Below, in pieces: positions 1 through 9,273 of a DNA stretch of 64,000 nt. The translations under genes were made by a program, and so were the position numbers. Positions within the stretch are counted from its first letter, which is position 1, and every line of letters begins with the position of its first letter. The notes beneath the pieces were generated by a model. That model was not told the DNA's origin. It did no database searches and worked only from the letters and a program-made list of their open reading frames with translations. Source of the DNA: an uncultured Opitutales bacterium (lineage in GTDB: Bacteria; Verrucomicrobiota; Verrucomicrobiia; Opitutales; Seribacteraceae); NCBI GenBank assembly GCA_943789375.1, contig CALSTX010000002.1, positions 186,001 through 250,000 of the forward strand. Direction: 5' to 3'.

Positions 1-811
1 TTTCATTTCGGCAGCAAAACATTCGCTGAGCGTTTAGTTGATCGACCCCAAAGGCACTTAAATTTTGGAAGGGGACAGCGATAATTGCTACCCAAAGGGT
101 AAAGCCAACTGCTGGATCGCTAGATAGATTAAGAAGGGTAAACTTATCAGCAGAGCTTCCAATCTCAATCATTTCCTTCCAACCGCCATCCAAGGTTGAA
201 AGAATCCAAAAGAGAGAGAACAGGCCGGCACTTACAAAGAGAAAAAATTGCATAACATCCGTCCAAATTACGGTTCTCATACCTCCCATTAATGTCCAAC
301 CAATAGCAAAGAAGCCAATAATCCAGATACATTGGTCGAATTCTAGGGGAGTGACGACCTTGAGTGCGAGAGCGGCCACTAACACCCGCACACTTTGTCC
401 AAGAATACCTCCAATTTGAAAGATGAGAGTAGCCAGCCGTTTCGCTCCTTCTCCTAATCGGTTTCCCATGTAGTCGTAAGGGCTAAAAATTTCTCTTTCA
501 TAGAAAACTTTGACAAAGAAAATACCCACTAAAATTCGGGCAATAATCGATCCAATTCCCCATTGAAGGTAAGTAAAGTTTCCACCTGCCGCGTAAACCA
601 TGCCGGGCACTCCTATAAAAGTAACACCACTTATCTCTGTGGCGATAATCGAGCCTGATACCGCGAGCCAGGGTAAAGATCTACCCCCAAGAAAGAAGTC
701 TTTGATTGTAGACTGCTTGCCCTTCAATTGGTGACCCACCCAAGTGGTAAGGGCTAAGTAAGCACCTACCACTATCCAGTCAATACTCGTAAATAACTCG
801 TGATAATCCAT
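1..811 (-). CDS. Sodium:solute symporter (SSS family), 3' part beyond window
   Basis: The minus-strand frame opens at an ATG at 811 and runs off the left edge, giving the first ~270 residues. The product is hydrophobic with several membrane segments. It starts with a short extracytoplasmic stretch (MDYHELFTSIDW), then a first helix and the motif FFLGGRSLPW at about residues 39-48, which is typical of sodium/solute symporters; a second helix follows with ATEISGVTF. The family takes up sugars, amino acids, carboxylates or other small solutes with Na+; the substrate cannot be told from this half. It is transcribed divergently from the gene at 934. The remainder of the protein lies outside the window, so intactness cannot be judged. 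Confidence 0.85.
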   Translation of the reverse strand, partial: MDYHELFTSIDWIVVGAYLALTTWVGHQLKGKQSTIKDFFLGGRSLPWLAVSGSIIATEISGVTFIGVPGMVYAAGGNFTYLQWGIGSIIARILVGIFFVKVFYEREIFSPYDYMGNRLGEGAKRLATLIFQIGGILGQSVRVLVAALALKVVTPLEFDQCIWIIGFFAIGWTLMGGMRTVIWTDVMQFFLFVSAGLFSLFWILSTLDGGWKEMIEIGSSADKFTLLNLSSDPAVGFTLWVAIIAVPFQNLSAFGVDQLNAQRMFCCRNE

Positions 812-933
812 CCAATCATTATCAAAGTATTTTCAGGTCCAAGTGGAAACGGAAAAAATCATTTCGTGAATAAATAATACTCTTGGGAATAAGTTCTTGT
901 TTTCAGTCTATGATTTATCTGAGAAAAAGAAGT

Positions 934-3681
934 ATGAAACCATTTACTTTGGTTATTGGCGCAACCGCGCTTTTTATAGCTGGTTGTGCTGCTTACTTTA
1001 GCGTTCGGGGTATTGCTCTTACCTTCGGTGCTGTTAGTTCCTTTACCATTCCGATCATTATAATGGCATCCAGCTTGGAGATTGGGAAGTTGGTCGCTGC
1101 ATCTTTCCTCTATCGGCATTGGAAAACCTGTAACCAAACTCTACGAACATATTTGCTGATCGCGGTTGTTTTACTGATTGGTATCACCTCCGCTGGAATT
1201 TACGGGTACCTTTCTCAAGCTTTTGAGGAAACTCTTAGCCAAGTGGAAGGATATGAAAAAGAGATTGTAAGTTTACAAAGGCAGCAAGGGGAGTTTGACC
1301 GTCTTATCCAAGCTTATCAAACTTCCGGTCAAAGAGGGTCCTTACTTCGAGAAGAAAAGCAAGGTGAGGAGAGAATTCGTCTTGAAAAATATATCGGGGA
1401 AAGAAGGAAAGATATTGTCTCCGCTGAACAATCAAAAGCACGTCTGGCGGATGAGACTGATCAAATAATAGTCGGCGAACGACAAAAACGAGAAGAAGAA
1501 AAAAAGAGACTGGAAGAGGTTATAAAAATTCGCCGTTCAGACATTTCCAAGTTGGAAGATAATCGGAAAGAGGTGAAGTCTGAAATCGACCAGAGGATTA
1601 CGAAAGAACTAGCTAAGGAAGAAAAAATTAACCAAAGACTTGAGGAATTGGATGCCGCAGTAAAAGTCTACCGAGATCAAGGACCGGGAGGTTTTTTGAA
1701 AGAAAATGGTTTTAAAAAAGCGTCCGAATTACTTAAGACCCAGGCAGAGGAGAGAGAGGGTTTACGCGGATCCCTCACCGAAATTAATGGTGCCATTGAA
1801 AAAGCCCGAGATGATTTAAATATTAGGTATGGGGCATTGGATGTAAGGATTGAATCGATCCAATTGGAAGTCTCTGATGCAAACCAAAAAATAACTGAGT
1901 TAACCACTGGAAGTGCGGAGCAAGCAGATAATGTGAAAACGGCCTTGGAAAACTTGCAGAAGGCAAGATCTTCCGTGGATGATAGAATTAAGTCTTTGGA
2001 GTCTGAAATTGCAGAAGCGAGCAAGAAAATCACTATTATGAGTGAAACTACCTCGGCCTTTGGCCCCGATAGCTCCGCTGAACTAGAAGAGAAAAAAAGT
2101 GGACTGCAGAATAAAAAAGAGGAGGCAGAAAAAAGAATTTTAGAATTAGAAGGAAAAATTCGGGCCACTGATATTGGATCTTTCAAGTTTGTGGCTCGGG
2201 CATTTGATCCAGACGTGGCAGCCGCGGAAGCCACCGAGAATCCAGTGCTGATTGAGGAAGCAATGAACCAGGCAGTTAACCGGGTGGTTAAGTGGTTTAT
2301 CTTGATCTTAGTTCTGGTATTCGACCCCTTGGCCGTGACCTTGGTGATTGCCTTTAATGCTTCTCTTATTCGTAAAAATGCTGATGTTTTCGCCCAAGAG
2401 AATTCAAAAAAAGAAACTTCTTCAGCGAAAGCGAAATCATCAGGCCCCAGTCCTTTTATTATACTTCTGATCGTAGGAGCATTAATTTACGGGGTCTATC
2501 ATGCCTTGCCAGACGGGAGGACTCCTGTCGCACCCCCCGGGGGATTAACGAAATCTGTCATCATAGATGATTTGGCGTCGAGTAAACTGGATGATCGTGC
2601 TTTGGCATATGTGCCCGAAAAAGCATTTGGTGTATGCAGTTTTTCAAGCCTTCGGATGGTCGAGGAAGTTGGTGTTCCCAAAATATTACCAATGGAATTA
2701 CTTTCTCGAATCCCATTTTTTAAAAATATGCTCTGGGATCCTCAATCCTGTGGCATCCAACCAAATGGGCGAGTGCTTTATTTTATGCAATTACCTGGTG
2801 GCTTTTACAAAGAAAAGCGACCGGGTGATGTTCTGTTTGGCTTGGTTTTGCCGATCGGAGATAATGCTAAGGCGAAAAACTTTATTCTCAATCAATTAGA
2901 TTTAAAATCCCAAAATCCCAGTTGGAAGGTTCATGAAAATATGCTTCCGGATTTTCATTCTATTCATCATGAATCCGCTCATATTTCGATGGGTATGGAC
3001 CAAAACTGTTTGGTGCTACTTACTTCTTGGTGGTCCGATCAACCTGATTCCAACTTCTTGGAAAAAGAAATGAAAGAAATTTTCCAATATGGACAGGTTT
3101 CAAATCGTCTCCACCCTAAACTAGTTTCTTCTTTGCGGGGAAATGATTATGATATTGCCGCTTTCCTCTTTGCTGAAAATTTCTTTTCTCCATTCCAAAA
3201 AACAGTGGAAGAAACAGAATTATTGAACACTTTTCGTGAGTTCTTGTCTTTTGATGTTACGATTAAAGCAAAAGCCAGTTTAGAGGGCGTTTCTTTTACA
3301 GGAGAATATGATTATGGAAAAGCAATGCTGGATGCTAGCTATGGATTTAAAATAGCGAGCCTGTTGGAAAAATTTCGGGAAAGCCCAAACTCTTCCGGTT
3401 TATCCAGTGTTTATGGTGAATTTGTGGAAATTTTTCTTCAGAGATTAGACTACCAAAGCGTAGTTCGTTTGCTAGAGAGAATTGATTTAGGCCAATCACT
3501 TGGCTTTGAATCTTTCACTTCTTTGGAGTGCAGTAGTGGAATGCAAGGGAGTCGAAAGGGAACATTTGCAGTGACTATTAATTCCAGTGAACCAGGCGGT
3601 GAAACTTTAAGACTAGCCATGGATTTATTTGTTGAAGCATTGAACCCTTTCAGTATTCAAAATAAAGAAAAATTCCGCTAA
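934..3681 (+). CDS. Multi-pass membrane protein with long central coiled coil, function unknown
   Basis: About 915 residues from the ATG at 934; the frame is open from 883, but 934 starts directly at the first hydrophobic helix (MKPFTLVIGATALF). Three membrane segments lie within residues ~3-92. A charged Glu/Lys/Arg-rich coiled coil covers ~100-450, then come two more membrane helices at about 453-475 (containing VFDPLAVTLVIAFN) and 505-525, and a ~380-residue globular C-terminal part of unknown fold. The layout (membrane helices, coiled coil, DPLA-type helix) recalls large membrane proteins of some phages and bacteria, but nothing phage-like is nearby. The stop overlaps the next start (TAATG), so the two genes are probably translationally coupled. 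No function is assigned. Confidence 0.8.
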   Translation: MKPFTLVIGATALFIAGCAAYFSVRGIALTFGAVSSFTIPIIIMASSLEIGKLVAASFLYRHWKTCNQTLRTYLLIAVVLLIGITSAGIYGYLSQAFEETLSQVEGYEKEIVSLQRQQGEFDRLIQAYQTSGQRGSLLREEKQGEERIRLEKYIGERRKDIVSAEQSKARLADETDQIIVGERQKREEEKKRLEEVIKIRRSDISKLEDNRKEVKSEIDQRITKELAKEEKINQRLEELDAAVKVYRDQGPGGFLKENGFKKASELLKTQAEEREGLRGSLTEINGAIEKARDDLNIRYGALDVRIESIQLEVSDANQKITELTTGSAEQADNVKTALENLQKARSSVDDRIKSLESEIAEASKKITIMSETTSAFGPDSSAELEEKKSGLQNKKEEAEKRILELEGKIRATDIGSFKFVARAFDPDVAAAEATENPVLIEEAMNQAVNRVVKWFILILVLVFDPLAVTLVIAFNASLIRKNADVFAQENSKKETSSAKAKSSGPSPFIILLIVGALIYGVYHALPDGRTPVAPPGGLTKSVIIDDLASSKLDDRALAYVPEKAFGVCSFSSLRMVEEVGVPKILPMELLSRIPFFKNMLWDPQSCGIQPNGRVLYFMQLPGGFYKEKRPGDVLFGLVLPIGDNAKAKNFILNQLDLKSQNPSWKVHENMLPDFHSIHHESAHISMGMDQNCLVLLTSWWSDQPDSNFLEKEMKEIFQYGQVSNRLHPKLVSSLRGNDYDIAAFLFAENFFSPFQKTVEETELLNTFREFLSFDVTIKAKASLEGVSFTGEYDYGKAMLDASYGFKIASLLEKFRESPNSSGLSSVYGEFVEIFLQRLDYQSVVRLLERIDLGQSLGFESFTSLECSSGMQGSRKGTFAVTINSSEPGGETLRLAMDLFVEALNPFSIQNKEKFR

Positions 3682-4982
3682 TGCCTTTTGGAGTACGGAA
3701 TATTTTCATACTCAGTTGTTTGAGCCTGCTCTGGTCCAATTGTGCCCAAAATGGCATTGACTTCAATGACCCTCAAAATACCCCTAAGGCAGCTATCACT
3801 AGCTCTTTGTCTCCAACTGTTCTATCGAACCCTCAATCGAAGGAACCCGCAAAGCCATTATCTGGGGAATCAAGGAAAGCAGAAAATGCGAAGGTTAAAC
3901 CTGGAGATCGGAAGGGCGTAATTTTTACAAATGAAAAACGAAAAGATTTAAAGGGTAACAAAAAGAAAGGTAAGGAAATACGGGAGCCTAAAGAATCTAA
4001 AGTATTCGCGAACAAAAAACCATTTTTGATGAAGAAAAAATCAAATGTTCATTCATTGCCGAGTACCAAGCATTCAATTCCTCCCCTTGATTCTTCTACC
4101 CAAGTTCCTGAAGATGTAAGCGGTTTCTCAAATTCTGCTCATACAACCCTAAAGCCGAAATCAAAAAAGCAAATTCAAACAGAGTCCAAAATGTTAACTA
4201 CCATCGACAAGCCCGATATTTCTAGGGAGAAAAGAAAGTCACCAGACCAAAAAGTTACAAAAAATGCTTCAAGCTATCCCGTAAGAAAAAAAAATATTTT
4301 GCCACTACCTTCAAAATCCGAAGCTGAAAAATTACATTCTCAGAAAAAAGAAGTCTCTAAGAAAGTTGTAAGCGGAAAGAATGATTTGACCAAATCAATT
4401 TCTTTGATTCAGGGTGAGCCGATTCCCGGAAAGGGTGGAGAGCCAAAGCAAAGTATAGGTAAACCTGAAAAGGTACATCCACTTTCAGTTATTCAAAATC
4501 TGGACAAGCAACCAAAAGGAGTTGCTGCATCTGATTCAAGCTCAGGACGTCCCATCTCTTTGGTACATTCCAACTATAGACCAAAGTCAGTGGAGGAAAT
4601 AAAGGGGAGCATGCCGGATGTGAGTCTGTTGGGTAACCAAGTAGAGCTAAATGCTACTGAAAGGGCAGGGGTTGCCCTAGGTTGGAAAGCTGAACTGCTG
4701 AGATCGGAGGCGAAAGATAAAGACAAGTCTAAGTTTAAAAATCAATCATTCCCTGAGGGGAAAGGGAACACTCAGGGGTTTAGCCAAGCAAAAAGCTACC
4801 TTAACCGTTCGACTAAGACCTCTGAAATAGACATGGATTCTAAAAGAAATCTCAACTCTCTGGAAAATAGTAAGGATTGGAACCAAGGACGAGGAAGAAG
4901 AGCGATTAAATTATCTGAGCAAAACCTAGATGGTCCAAGATTTGAGGAAGCTTTAAGGTGGATACAGCAAAAAGGTAAATAG
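3681..4982 (+). CDS. Exported low-complexity Lys/Ser/Pro-rich protein, possible lipoprotein
   Basis: 433 residues beginning MPFGVRNIFILSCLSLLWSNC. This is a signal-peptide-like start with a Cys at the position expected for a lipoprotein, although the residue before it (Asn) is unusual for a lipobox. Almost all of the mature protein is low-complexity, rich in Lys, Ser, Pro and Glu, with no recognisable domain; only the last ~120 residues look more structured. The start codon shares its A with the upstream stop, so it is co-translated with the coiled-coil membrane protein and the two probably work together, perhaps spanning the envelope. That role is inference from coupling and signal peptide only. 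Confidence 0.7.
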   Translation: MPFGVRNIFILSCLSLLWSNCAQNGIDFNDPQNTPKAAITSSLSPTVLSNPQSKEPAKPLSGESRKAENAKVKPGDRKGVIFTNEKRKDLKGNKKKGKEIREPKESKVFANKKPFLMKKKSNVHSLPSTKHSIPPLDSSTQVPEDVSGFSNSAHTTLKPKSKKQIQTESKMLTTIDKPDISREKRKSPDQKVTKNASSYPVRKKNILPLPSKSEAEKLHSQKKEVSKKVVSGKNDLTKSISLIQGEPIPGKGGEPKQSIGKPEKVHPLSVIQNLDKQPKGVAASDSSSGRPISLVHSNYRPKSVEEIKGSMPDVSLLGNQVELNATERAGVALGWKAELLRSEAKDKDKSKFKNQSFPEGKGNTQGFSQAKSYLNRSTKTSEIDMDSKRNLNSLENSKDWNQGRGRRAIKLSEQNLDGPRFEEALRWIQQKGK

Positions 4983-5004
4983 GCAGAAATAGGCTGACTG
5001 TTAC

Positions 5005-5142
5005 GTGAAAAACTCTTTCTCTAAGCCCGTCTTTGTTATTTTCATGGTTGCCTTGGTATGCTTATTTCTTGGGCAGTTGGGATCTCTACTGCATGAAATG
5101 TTTTCTTTTTTCGACTTTATTCCCAGAGGACTCAGGAATTAG
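5005..5142 (+). CDS. Small single-pass membrane protein (45 aa), hypothetical
   Basis: A GTG-initiated frame of 45 codons starts 22 bases after the preceding gene on the same strand. It reads MKNSFSKPVFVIFMVALVCL at its start, continues with a hydrophobic helix to about residue 30 and ends FIPRGLRN. A short basic N-terminus followed by one membrane helix is a common small-protein layout, and the spacing suggests it is the third gene of the operon that begins at 934. No clear Shine-Dalgarno sequence precedes it, and I know no family. It could be a chance open frame. Confidence 0.45.
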   Translation: MKNSFSKPVFVIFMVALVCLFLGQLGSLLHEMFSFFDFIPRGLRN

Positions 5143-5151
5143 TCGAGATGT

Positions 5152-6195
5152 CTATTTGAATAAATAGACTAAGCGAATGTAATACTTTATATCCATCTCC
5201 TCTTTTGATTCTACTGGAGTTGAATTGTAGGTCCCGACCAAGCCAGACCGTAAATTCCAATTTATTTCTTTTGTGAGCGGAAAGACCACAGCGGTGTCGC
5301 TTGAAAACAAGAATTTTTCTAGGTTACTCAAACTGGGGATGAAAGTGAGGTCACTTTCCAGAGCAAGGTAATCTTTGATATCGTGAGAGTATTCCAAACC
5401 TAAGTCGATAGCTGGATCATTTTGATTCTTGGTATCAGATGAACCTGATTTTTCGTACCTAAATGCCAAACCAGAACGAAGCGCGATTTTGTAATCCTGT
5501 TCTTCAATCCAGTTATATTTTAAACCCAGTGCAGTCGTTGCCCTCAGGTCAATTTCTTCCAGTTTGTCATTTTCAAGATCAGCCTTGGCATACCAAGAGA
5601 GGGTGTCATAAAAGCGAGAATCATACTCGGCTCCAATTTTTGTTTCATCCTCTACAACCGTGCTGTCATTCTCCGCCTTGTTATATGAGAGGTAAATGTC
5701 GTACCCTCTAAATTGATTGCTGAATGAACTATCCAAGCGAATACCAAGCCCAAAATTATCAACATTTCCAGAAGAACCGGTGAGGTCCAAGCCAAGTGCA
5801 TGGATCCAGTTTAAAAGTAAGGCCTCGGCTTTTTGTTGGGCAGTAAGAATAAGCGGGTCGTCCGCATCTTCCTGCCAAAGGTGGCGAACCATTGGAAGAG
5901 AGAAAATTTCATTTTGATTCTCTAAAGAGAAATTCCCATTTTCCGAGAAATCTATTTTTCCCCGAAAAGTGCGGTTATCTTCGGTTCTTACCGATAATTC
6001 TCGAGTGCTTGAGATAGCAGAGATTTGATCTTCAGGAATCTTTAAGGTTCCAGCATATACAGTTTCAATGCTTACATTTCCATCAACCATACCAAGGATG
6101 TCACCTTGAAGAATGGATCCGTCCAAAGTTTTTATTTGGTCAGACCAAGCATGAGCCTGAAAGAAAAAGCCAATTATGAAAAATATTTTATTCAT
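5152..6195 (-). CDS. DUF481 family outer-membrane beta-barrel protein
   Basis: 347 residues from the ATG at 6195; the frame is open further upstream, but this start gives a clean signal peptide (MNKIFFIIGFFFQAHAWS). The N-terminal ~100 residues look like a small beta-rich domain (IKTLDGSILQGDI and a related second repeat). The rest alternates polar and hydrophobic residues in beta-strand fashion (for example GIRLDSSFSNQFRGYDIYLS) and ends YYIRLVYLFK, typical of a small outer-membrane barrel. DUF481 proteins are porin-like or stress-related envelope proteins of unknown substrate. It starts 16 bases after the HIT gene stop and is probably the last gene of the pfkB-tmk-holB-HIT operon. Confidence 0.8.
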   Translation of the reverse strand: MNKIFFIIGFFFQAHAWSDQIKTLDGSILQGDILGMVDGNVSIETVYAGTLKIPEDQISAISSTRELSVRTEDNRTFRGKIDFSENGNFSLENQNEIFSLPMVRHLWQEDADDPLILTAQQKAEALLLNWIHALGLDLTGSSGNVDNFGLGIRLDSSFSNQFRGYDIYLSYNKAENDSTVVEDETKIGAEYDSRFYDTLSWYAKADLENDKLEEIDLRATTALGLKYNWIEEQDYKIALRSGLAFRYEKSGSSDTKNQNDPAIDLGLEYSHDIKDYLALESDLTFIPSLSNLEKFLFSSDTAVVFPLTKEINWNLRSGLVGTYNSTPVESKEEMDIKYYIRLVYLFK

Positions 6196-6211
6196 GCGAG
6201 AATTTTTATCA

Positions 6212-6550
6212 TCACCCAGGAGGCCAATCGAGTTTTCTGCCTCCCAGTAAATGAACATGCAGGTGAGGAACACTTTCCCCGCCGTCGATCCCGTTATTGA
6301 TCACAATCCGAAAACCATTTTCTAAGTTTTCTGCCTTGGCGATCTTTTGCGCGTTAAGTAAAAGCTGGCCAAGAATGAATTGGTCATCTGCTTCTGCGAG
6401 TGCAATTCGCGGAATTAGCTTTTTAGGTATGATTAAAATATGAACCGGTGCTTGGGGTGCAATATCTGGAATCGCAATACAGGTTTCGTCTTCAAAAAGA
6501 ATATCAGACGGAATTTCTCTGTTTATTATTTTTTCAAAAATTGTGCTCAT
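6212..6550 (-). CDS. HIT family (HinT-like) nucleotide hydrolase
   Basis: 112 residues, the normal length for a bacterial HinT. The N-terminus MSTIFEKIINREIPSDILFE and the C-terminal histidine triad HLHVHLLGGR are both diagnostic. The family hydrolyses purine nucleoside phosphoramidates such as AMP-lysine in the cytoplasm, with the middle triad His as nucleophile. It lies 18 bases after holB on the same strand and is probably co-transcribed with it. Confidence 0.95.
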   Translation of the reverse strand: MSTIFEKIINREIPSDILFEDETCIAIPDIAPQAPVHILIIPKKLIPRIALAEADDQFILGQLLLNAQKIAKAENLENGFRIVINNGIDGGESVPHLHVHLLGGRKLDWPPG

Positions 6551-6568
6551 GATAAAAAAAGTAAAAAT

Positions 6569-7495
6569 TTATTTAGCAGACCAAATACGCAGGGAGGAAA
6601 GATAAAAATCTTCCAAGGCGGCCTCATCCTTCAGATTAACTTCCAGTAATCCAGTATTTTTTTCCAAGTTATTGATTACCTTGGCAAACCGGTTGCTGAG
6701 CTTACCCATTTCTTCTGGAGTTTGCCCGAGCTTTACAACCACGGATCTAGTAACCTCTGAGACTTCTCGGAGGAATTGAGAGCGAATACTTTTACGGACC
6801 CCAGTTTCAAAAGCGTCTTTTTCTTTGTCTTCCATTTCTGTGGTAAGAGTTTTTACCGCCGCTTTACATTCGGCTTCTGATTTTTCACGAATGATCTTTA
6901 ATAAATCGGCCGTAAGCCCGTAAGCAGCAAAAATTGGAGTAATTCGATCCTTTGCCAAAGCGGCACGGTCTAAGAGGGATATGATCCATTGTTCGTACTT
7001 GTTTTTCCAGGCAAGCCAATCCTCATCTCTCCTGGCTTGATACTCGGTGCCCAAGCGAACGGACAGACAACGGCTTCTAATGGTGGGAAGCATGGAATTA
7101 GGCCGAGTTGTAAGAAGGATTAAGTAGGTGTCAGGGGGAGGCTCCTCCAGGGTTTTAAGAAAGGCATTGGCAGCTTCTTTTCTCATCCTGTCAGCTTCGT
7201 GGATCAGGGCAACTTTGGCACCGCCTTGGTTGGATGTTCTGTAAAGCTCTGATAGTAAAGCCCGCGTTTTCTCAACCGTAATAATTCTCATTTTACCAGT
7301 TGGTCGAAGGTGAAATAAATCAGGATGTTCTTGTCTACCTTCAGCCATACATAAGATGACTGATGACAGGTCAAGGGCTTGGGTTTCAACCAAGGCAATG
7401 GGGTCACCTTGAAAAATTAAGCCATGGTGCAATTCTCCAGCAGAGAATCTTTCGAGTAGTGCAGCCTTCGGACTTTTATGTTGATCCTGCTGCAC
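6569..7495 (-). CDS. holB: DNA polymerase III subunit delta' (HolB-like)
   Basis: 308 residues from a GTG at 7495, five bases after the tmk stop; tmk-holB adjacency is a widespread arrangement. The clamp-loader AAA+ core is recognisable: VEKTRALLSELYRTSNQGGA, then KVALIHEADRMRKEAANAFL and KTLEEPPPDTYLILLTT (sensor region) with SMLPTIRSRC. It loads the sliding clamp as part of the clamp-loader complex. Two usual features are missing: the N-terminal region (HHGLIFQGDPIAL) has no intact P-loop Lys, and the four-Cys zinc-binding motif is absent (a single Cys in VILCMAEGRQEHPDLFHL). Loss of ATP binding is normal for delta'; loss of the zinc motif is less usual. Confidence 0.88.
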   Translation of the reverse strand: MQQDQHKSPKAALLERFSAGELHHGLIFQGDPIALVETQALDLSSVILCMAEGRQEHPDLFHLRPTGKMRIITVEKTRALLSELYRTSNQGGAKVALIHEADRMRKEAANAFLKTLEEPPPDTYLILLTTRPNSMLPTIRSRCLSVRLGTEYQARRDEDWLAWKNKYEQWIISLLDRAALAKDRITPIFAAYGLTADLLKIIREKSEAECKAAVKTLTTEMEDKEKDAFETGVRKSIRSQFLREVSEVTRSVVVKLGQTPEEMGKLSNRFAKVINNLEKNTGLLEVNLKDEAALEDFYLSSLRIWSAK

Positions 7496-7500
7496 AACCT

Positions 7501-8151
7501 TCAGTCTTCGTTGAAGAATCGGGAATGGATTTCATTCCAGATGAGAATTTCAATATCATCAATATCTCCAAGCCCATCGACAACGAAGAAGCGGTCAGGC
7601 AGGCTTCTTGCCAAATGCAAATACCCTTCTCTGACTTTACCATAAAATTCGACATTTTCTTGTTCCATTCGGTCTGGCATGTCGGAAACTCTGTGCTTTA
7701 TACGTTCAAGGCCTACCTCGGGGGGGATATCAAGTACCACGGTTAAGTCAGGAACGACATCCCCAACTGCAAAGGCATTGATTTGAGTTACAGGGTCATC
7801 TGCAATTTGCCTCGCCACTCCCTGGTAGACAGTTGTCGAGTCCAGGAAACGGTCGCAAAGAACAATTTTCCCATCTTGAACGGATGGGTAAATGACTTCG
7901 CGTACAAGTTGAGCCCGACTTGCGGCAAAAAGGAGAAGTTCTGTTTCCGGGAAAATGTTTTTGGAAGAATCTGCATGCATTAAAAGGTGTCGAATATCCT
8001 CTCCTATGACTGTCCCACCGGGCTCACGGGTGACGACAACATCACGGTGGTCTTCATCTTCTAAGCGATCAGCTAATCGTCGAATTTGCGTTGATTTACC
8101 ACACCCTTCGGAACCTTCGAAGGAAATTAGAATGCCAGTTTCATGACTCAT
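7501..8151 (-). CDS. tmk: Thymidylate kinase
   Basis: 216 residues, standard for dTMP kinase (dTMP + ATP to dTDP + ADP). The P-loop is FEGSEGCGKSTQ near residue 12, the substrate-binding TREPGG is at about 40, and the DRF motif with an adjacent serine (LCDRFLDSTTVYQG) is near residue 97; TVVLDIPPEVGLERI follows. The start is only three bases after the pfkB-family kinase stop and the end five bases before holB, so the cluster is one transcript. Confidence 0.97.
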   Translation of the reverse strand: MSHETGILISFEGSEGCGKSTQIRRLADRLEDEDHRDVVVTREPGGTVIGEDIRHLLMHADSSKNIFPETELLLFAASRAQLVREVIYPSVQDGKIVLCDRFLDSTTVYQGVARQIADDPVTQINAFAVGDVVPDLTVVLDIPPEVGLERIKHRVSDMPDRMEQENVEFYGKVREGYLHLARSLPDRFFVVDGLGDIDDIEILIWNEIHSRFFNED

Positions 8152-8154
8152 AAA

Positions 8155-9273
8155 TTATAAAATAGTTGCTTGTTTTAAAAGTTCGATCACTTGGCCAGTG
8201 CTAGGACTTTGGGCCGTTCGAACATAATGACCGGATGTACAGGTAGCCATCGCGAGGGAAGTGAGGGGCGAAAAACCGCATAGACGGGCGGTGGAAAACC
8301 CCGCATTAAAGTGATCACCGGCACCTGTTGTAATCTTCGGGTCTTCGGTATAGGGACCTTCAGACCACCACTCTCCATCCTTAGTTGCACAGGCAGCGGA
8401 GTCAACCGGATGGACCACCACGCAGGAAATTTCTAATTTTCTTCTGATCTCTTTGGCCATTTTCTTCAGGGAATCTTCACTCTTGTCCCCTCCGTTAAGT
8501 CCCAGTGTTTCGCAAACCTGTAAGGCTTCGTTGTAGTTGAGGCCAAGGGTGGCTTCAGCATGAGCTTGGAAACGGCTGATAACCTCTAAAACTTCAAAAA
8601 TGTCTTCAGTGGATCTCTTGGCCGGATCAGTAAGGTCAAAAAAGAAAGAGCGGGTATCACGAGGTGGAAGGTTCGGGAGGATACGGTCGACAAGTTCCAC
8701 TAAAATGGATGTCATTTTTGGAATCATTGTCCAGTTGACGACAGCAACCACATCAGCGTTTGCCATCATTTCAATGAATTTTCCTTCCTCGCAACACTCA
8801 ATAATTCTTGAAAAGTCAATTTCTTCCAAGCTGCGGGTATTGCCAAGCATGAGTTTACCATCTTTAAATTCCAATGCGGTTGTAATGCCAGGCTCTGCAA
8901 GAGAAACTGCATTGGTTTTTTGGGCAAATTCTTCAAAAACGCTGTGAATAGCAGGGTGGCCTAAGGCTCCAATGTAGCGAACAGAAAGACCGAGGGATAG
9001 CATGGCATTAGCCATAATCGGACCATTTCCTCCTAATTTTTCAAACCGGGGGAAAAGTTCAAGGTTGGCACTTTTCCCAGCTGCCGCTGAAATTCTTTCT
9101 CCTAAATCAGCGATCGTTTCAATCGCATCAAAATTTTCAGCTTGGCCATGCCTCTTATCAACAGGGGTAACAATCTTGTCTACAAAGCCGTCCAACCCTA
9201 CGACCGATGACTTTCCAGCGGTGGAGAAAGGTTTTTGATTAATTTCGGAGATAATTTTTTGAGAAATCCTCAT
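8155..9273 (-). CDS. PfkB family carbohydrate kinase
   Basis: 372 residues from the ATG at 9273; a TTG 36 bases upstream is also in frame but less likely. The ribokinase/PfkB fold is shown by the N-terminal VVGLDGFVDKIVTPVDKR, the sugar-binding GGNGPIMANAMLSLG and the C-terminal anion-hole/catalytic-base motif TTGAGDHFNAGF. The substrate is unknown; the GLDGFVD start is seen in a subgroup of sugar kinases of uncertain specificity. It is the first gene of a tight minus-strand run with tmk, divergent from exbB. Confidence 0.88.
   Translation of the reverse strand: MRISQKIISEINQKPFSTAGKSSVVGLDGFVDKIVTPVDKRHGQAENFDAIETIADLGERISAAAGKSANLELFPRFEKLGGNGPIMANAMLSLGLSVRYIGALGHPAIHSVFEEFAQKTNAVSLAEPGITTALEFKDGKLMLGNTRSLEEIDFSRIIECCEEGKFIEMMANADVVAVVNWTMIPKMTSILVELVDRILPNLPPRDTRSFFFDLTDPAKRSTEDIFEVLEVISRFQAHAEATLGLNYNEALQVCETLGLNGGDKSEDSLKKMAKEIRRKLEISCVVVHPVDSAACATKDGEWWSEGPYTEDPKITTGAGDHFNAGFSTARLCGFSPLTSLAMATCTSGHYVRTAQSPSTGQVIELLKQATIL

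Noticed and set aside
1677-2234. Long minus-strand open frame opposite the coiled-coil gene
   Set aside because: Ser/Leu-rich shadow of the Lys/Glu-rich coiled-coil frame; no domain, no start signal.
934-4982. Phage structural or prophage origin for the coiled-coil membrane protein
   Set aside because: No integrase, capsid, terminase or other phage genes nearby; housekeeping genes on both sides.
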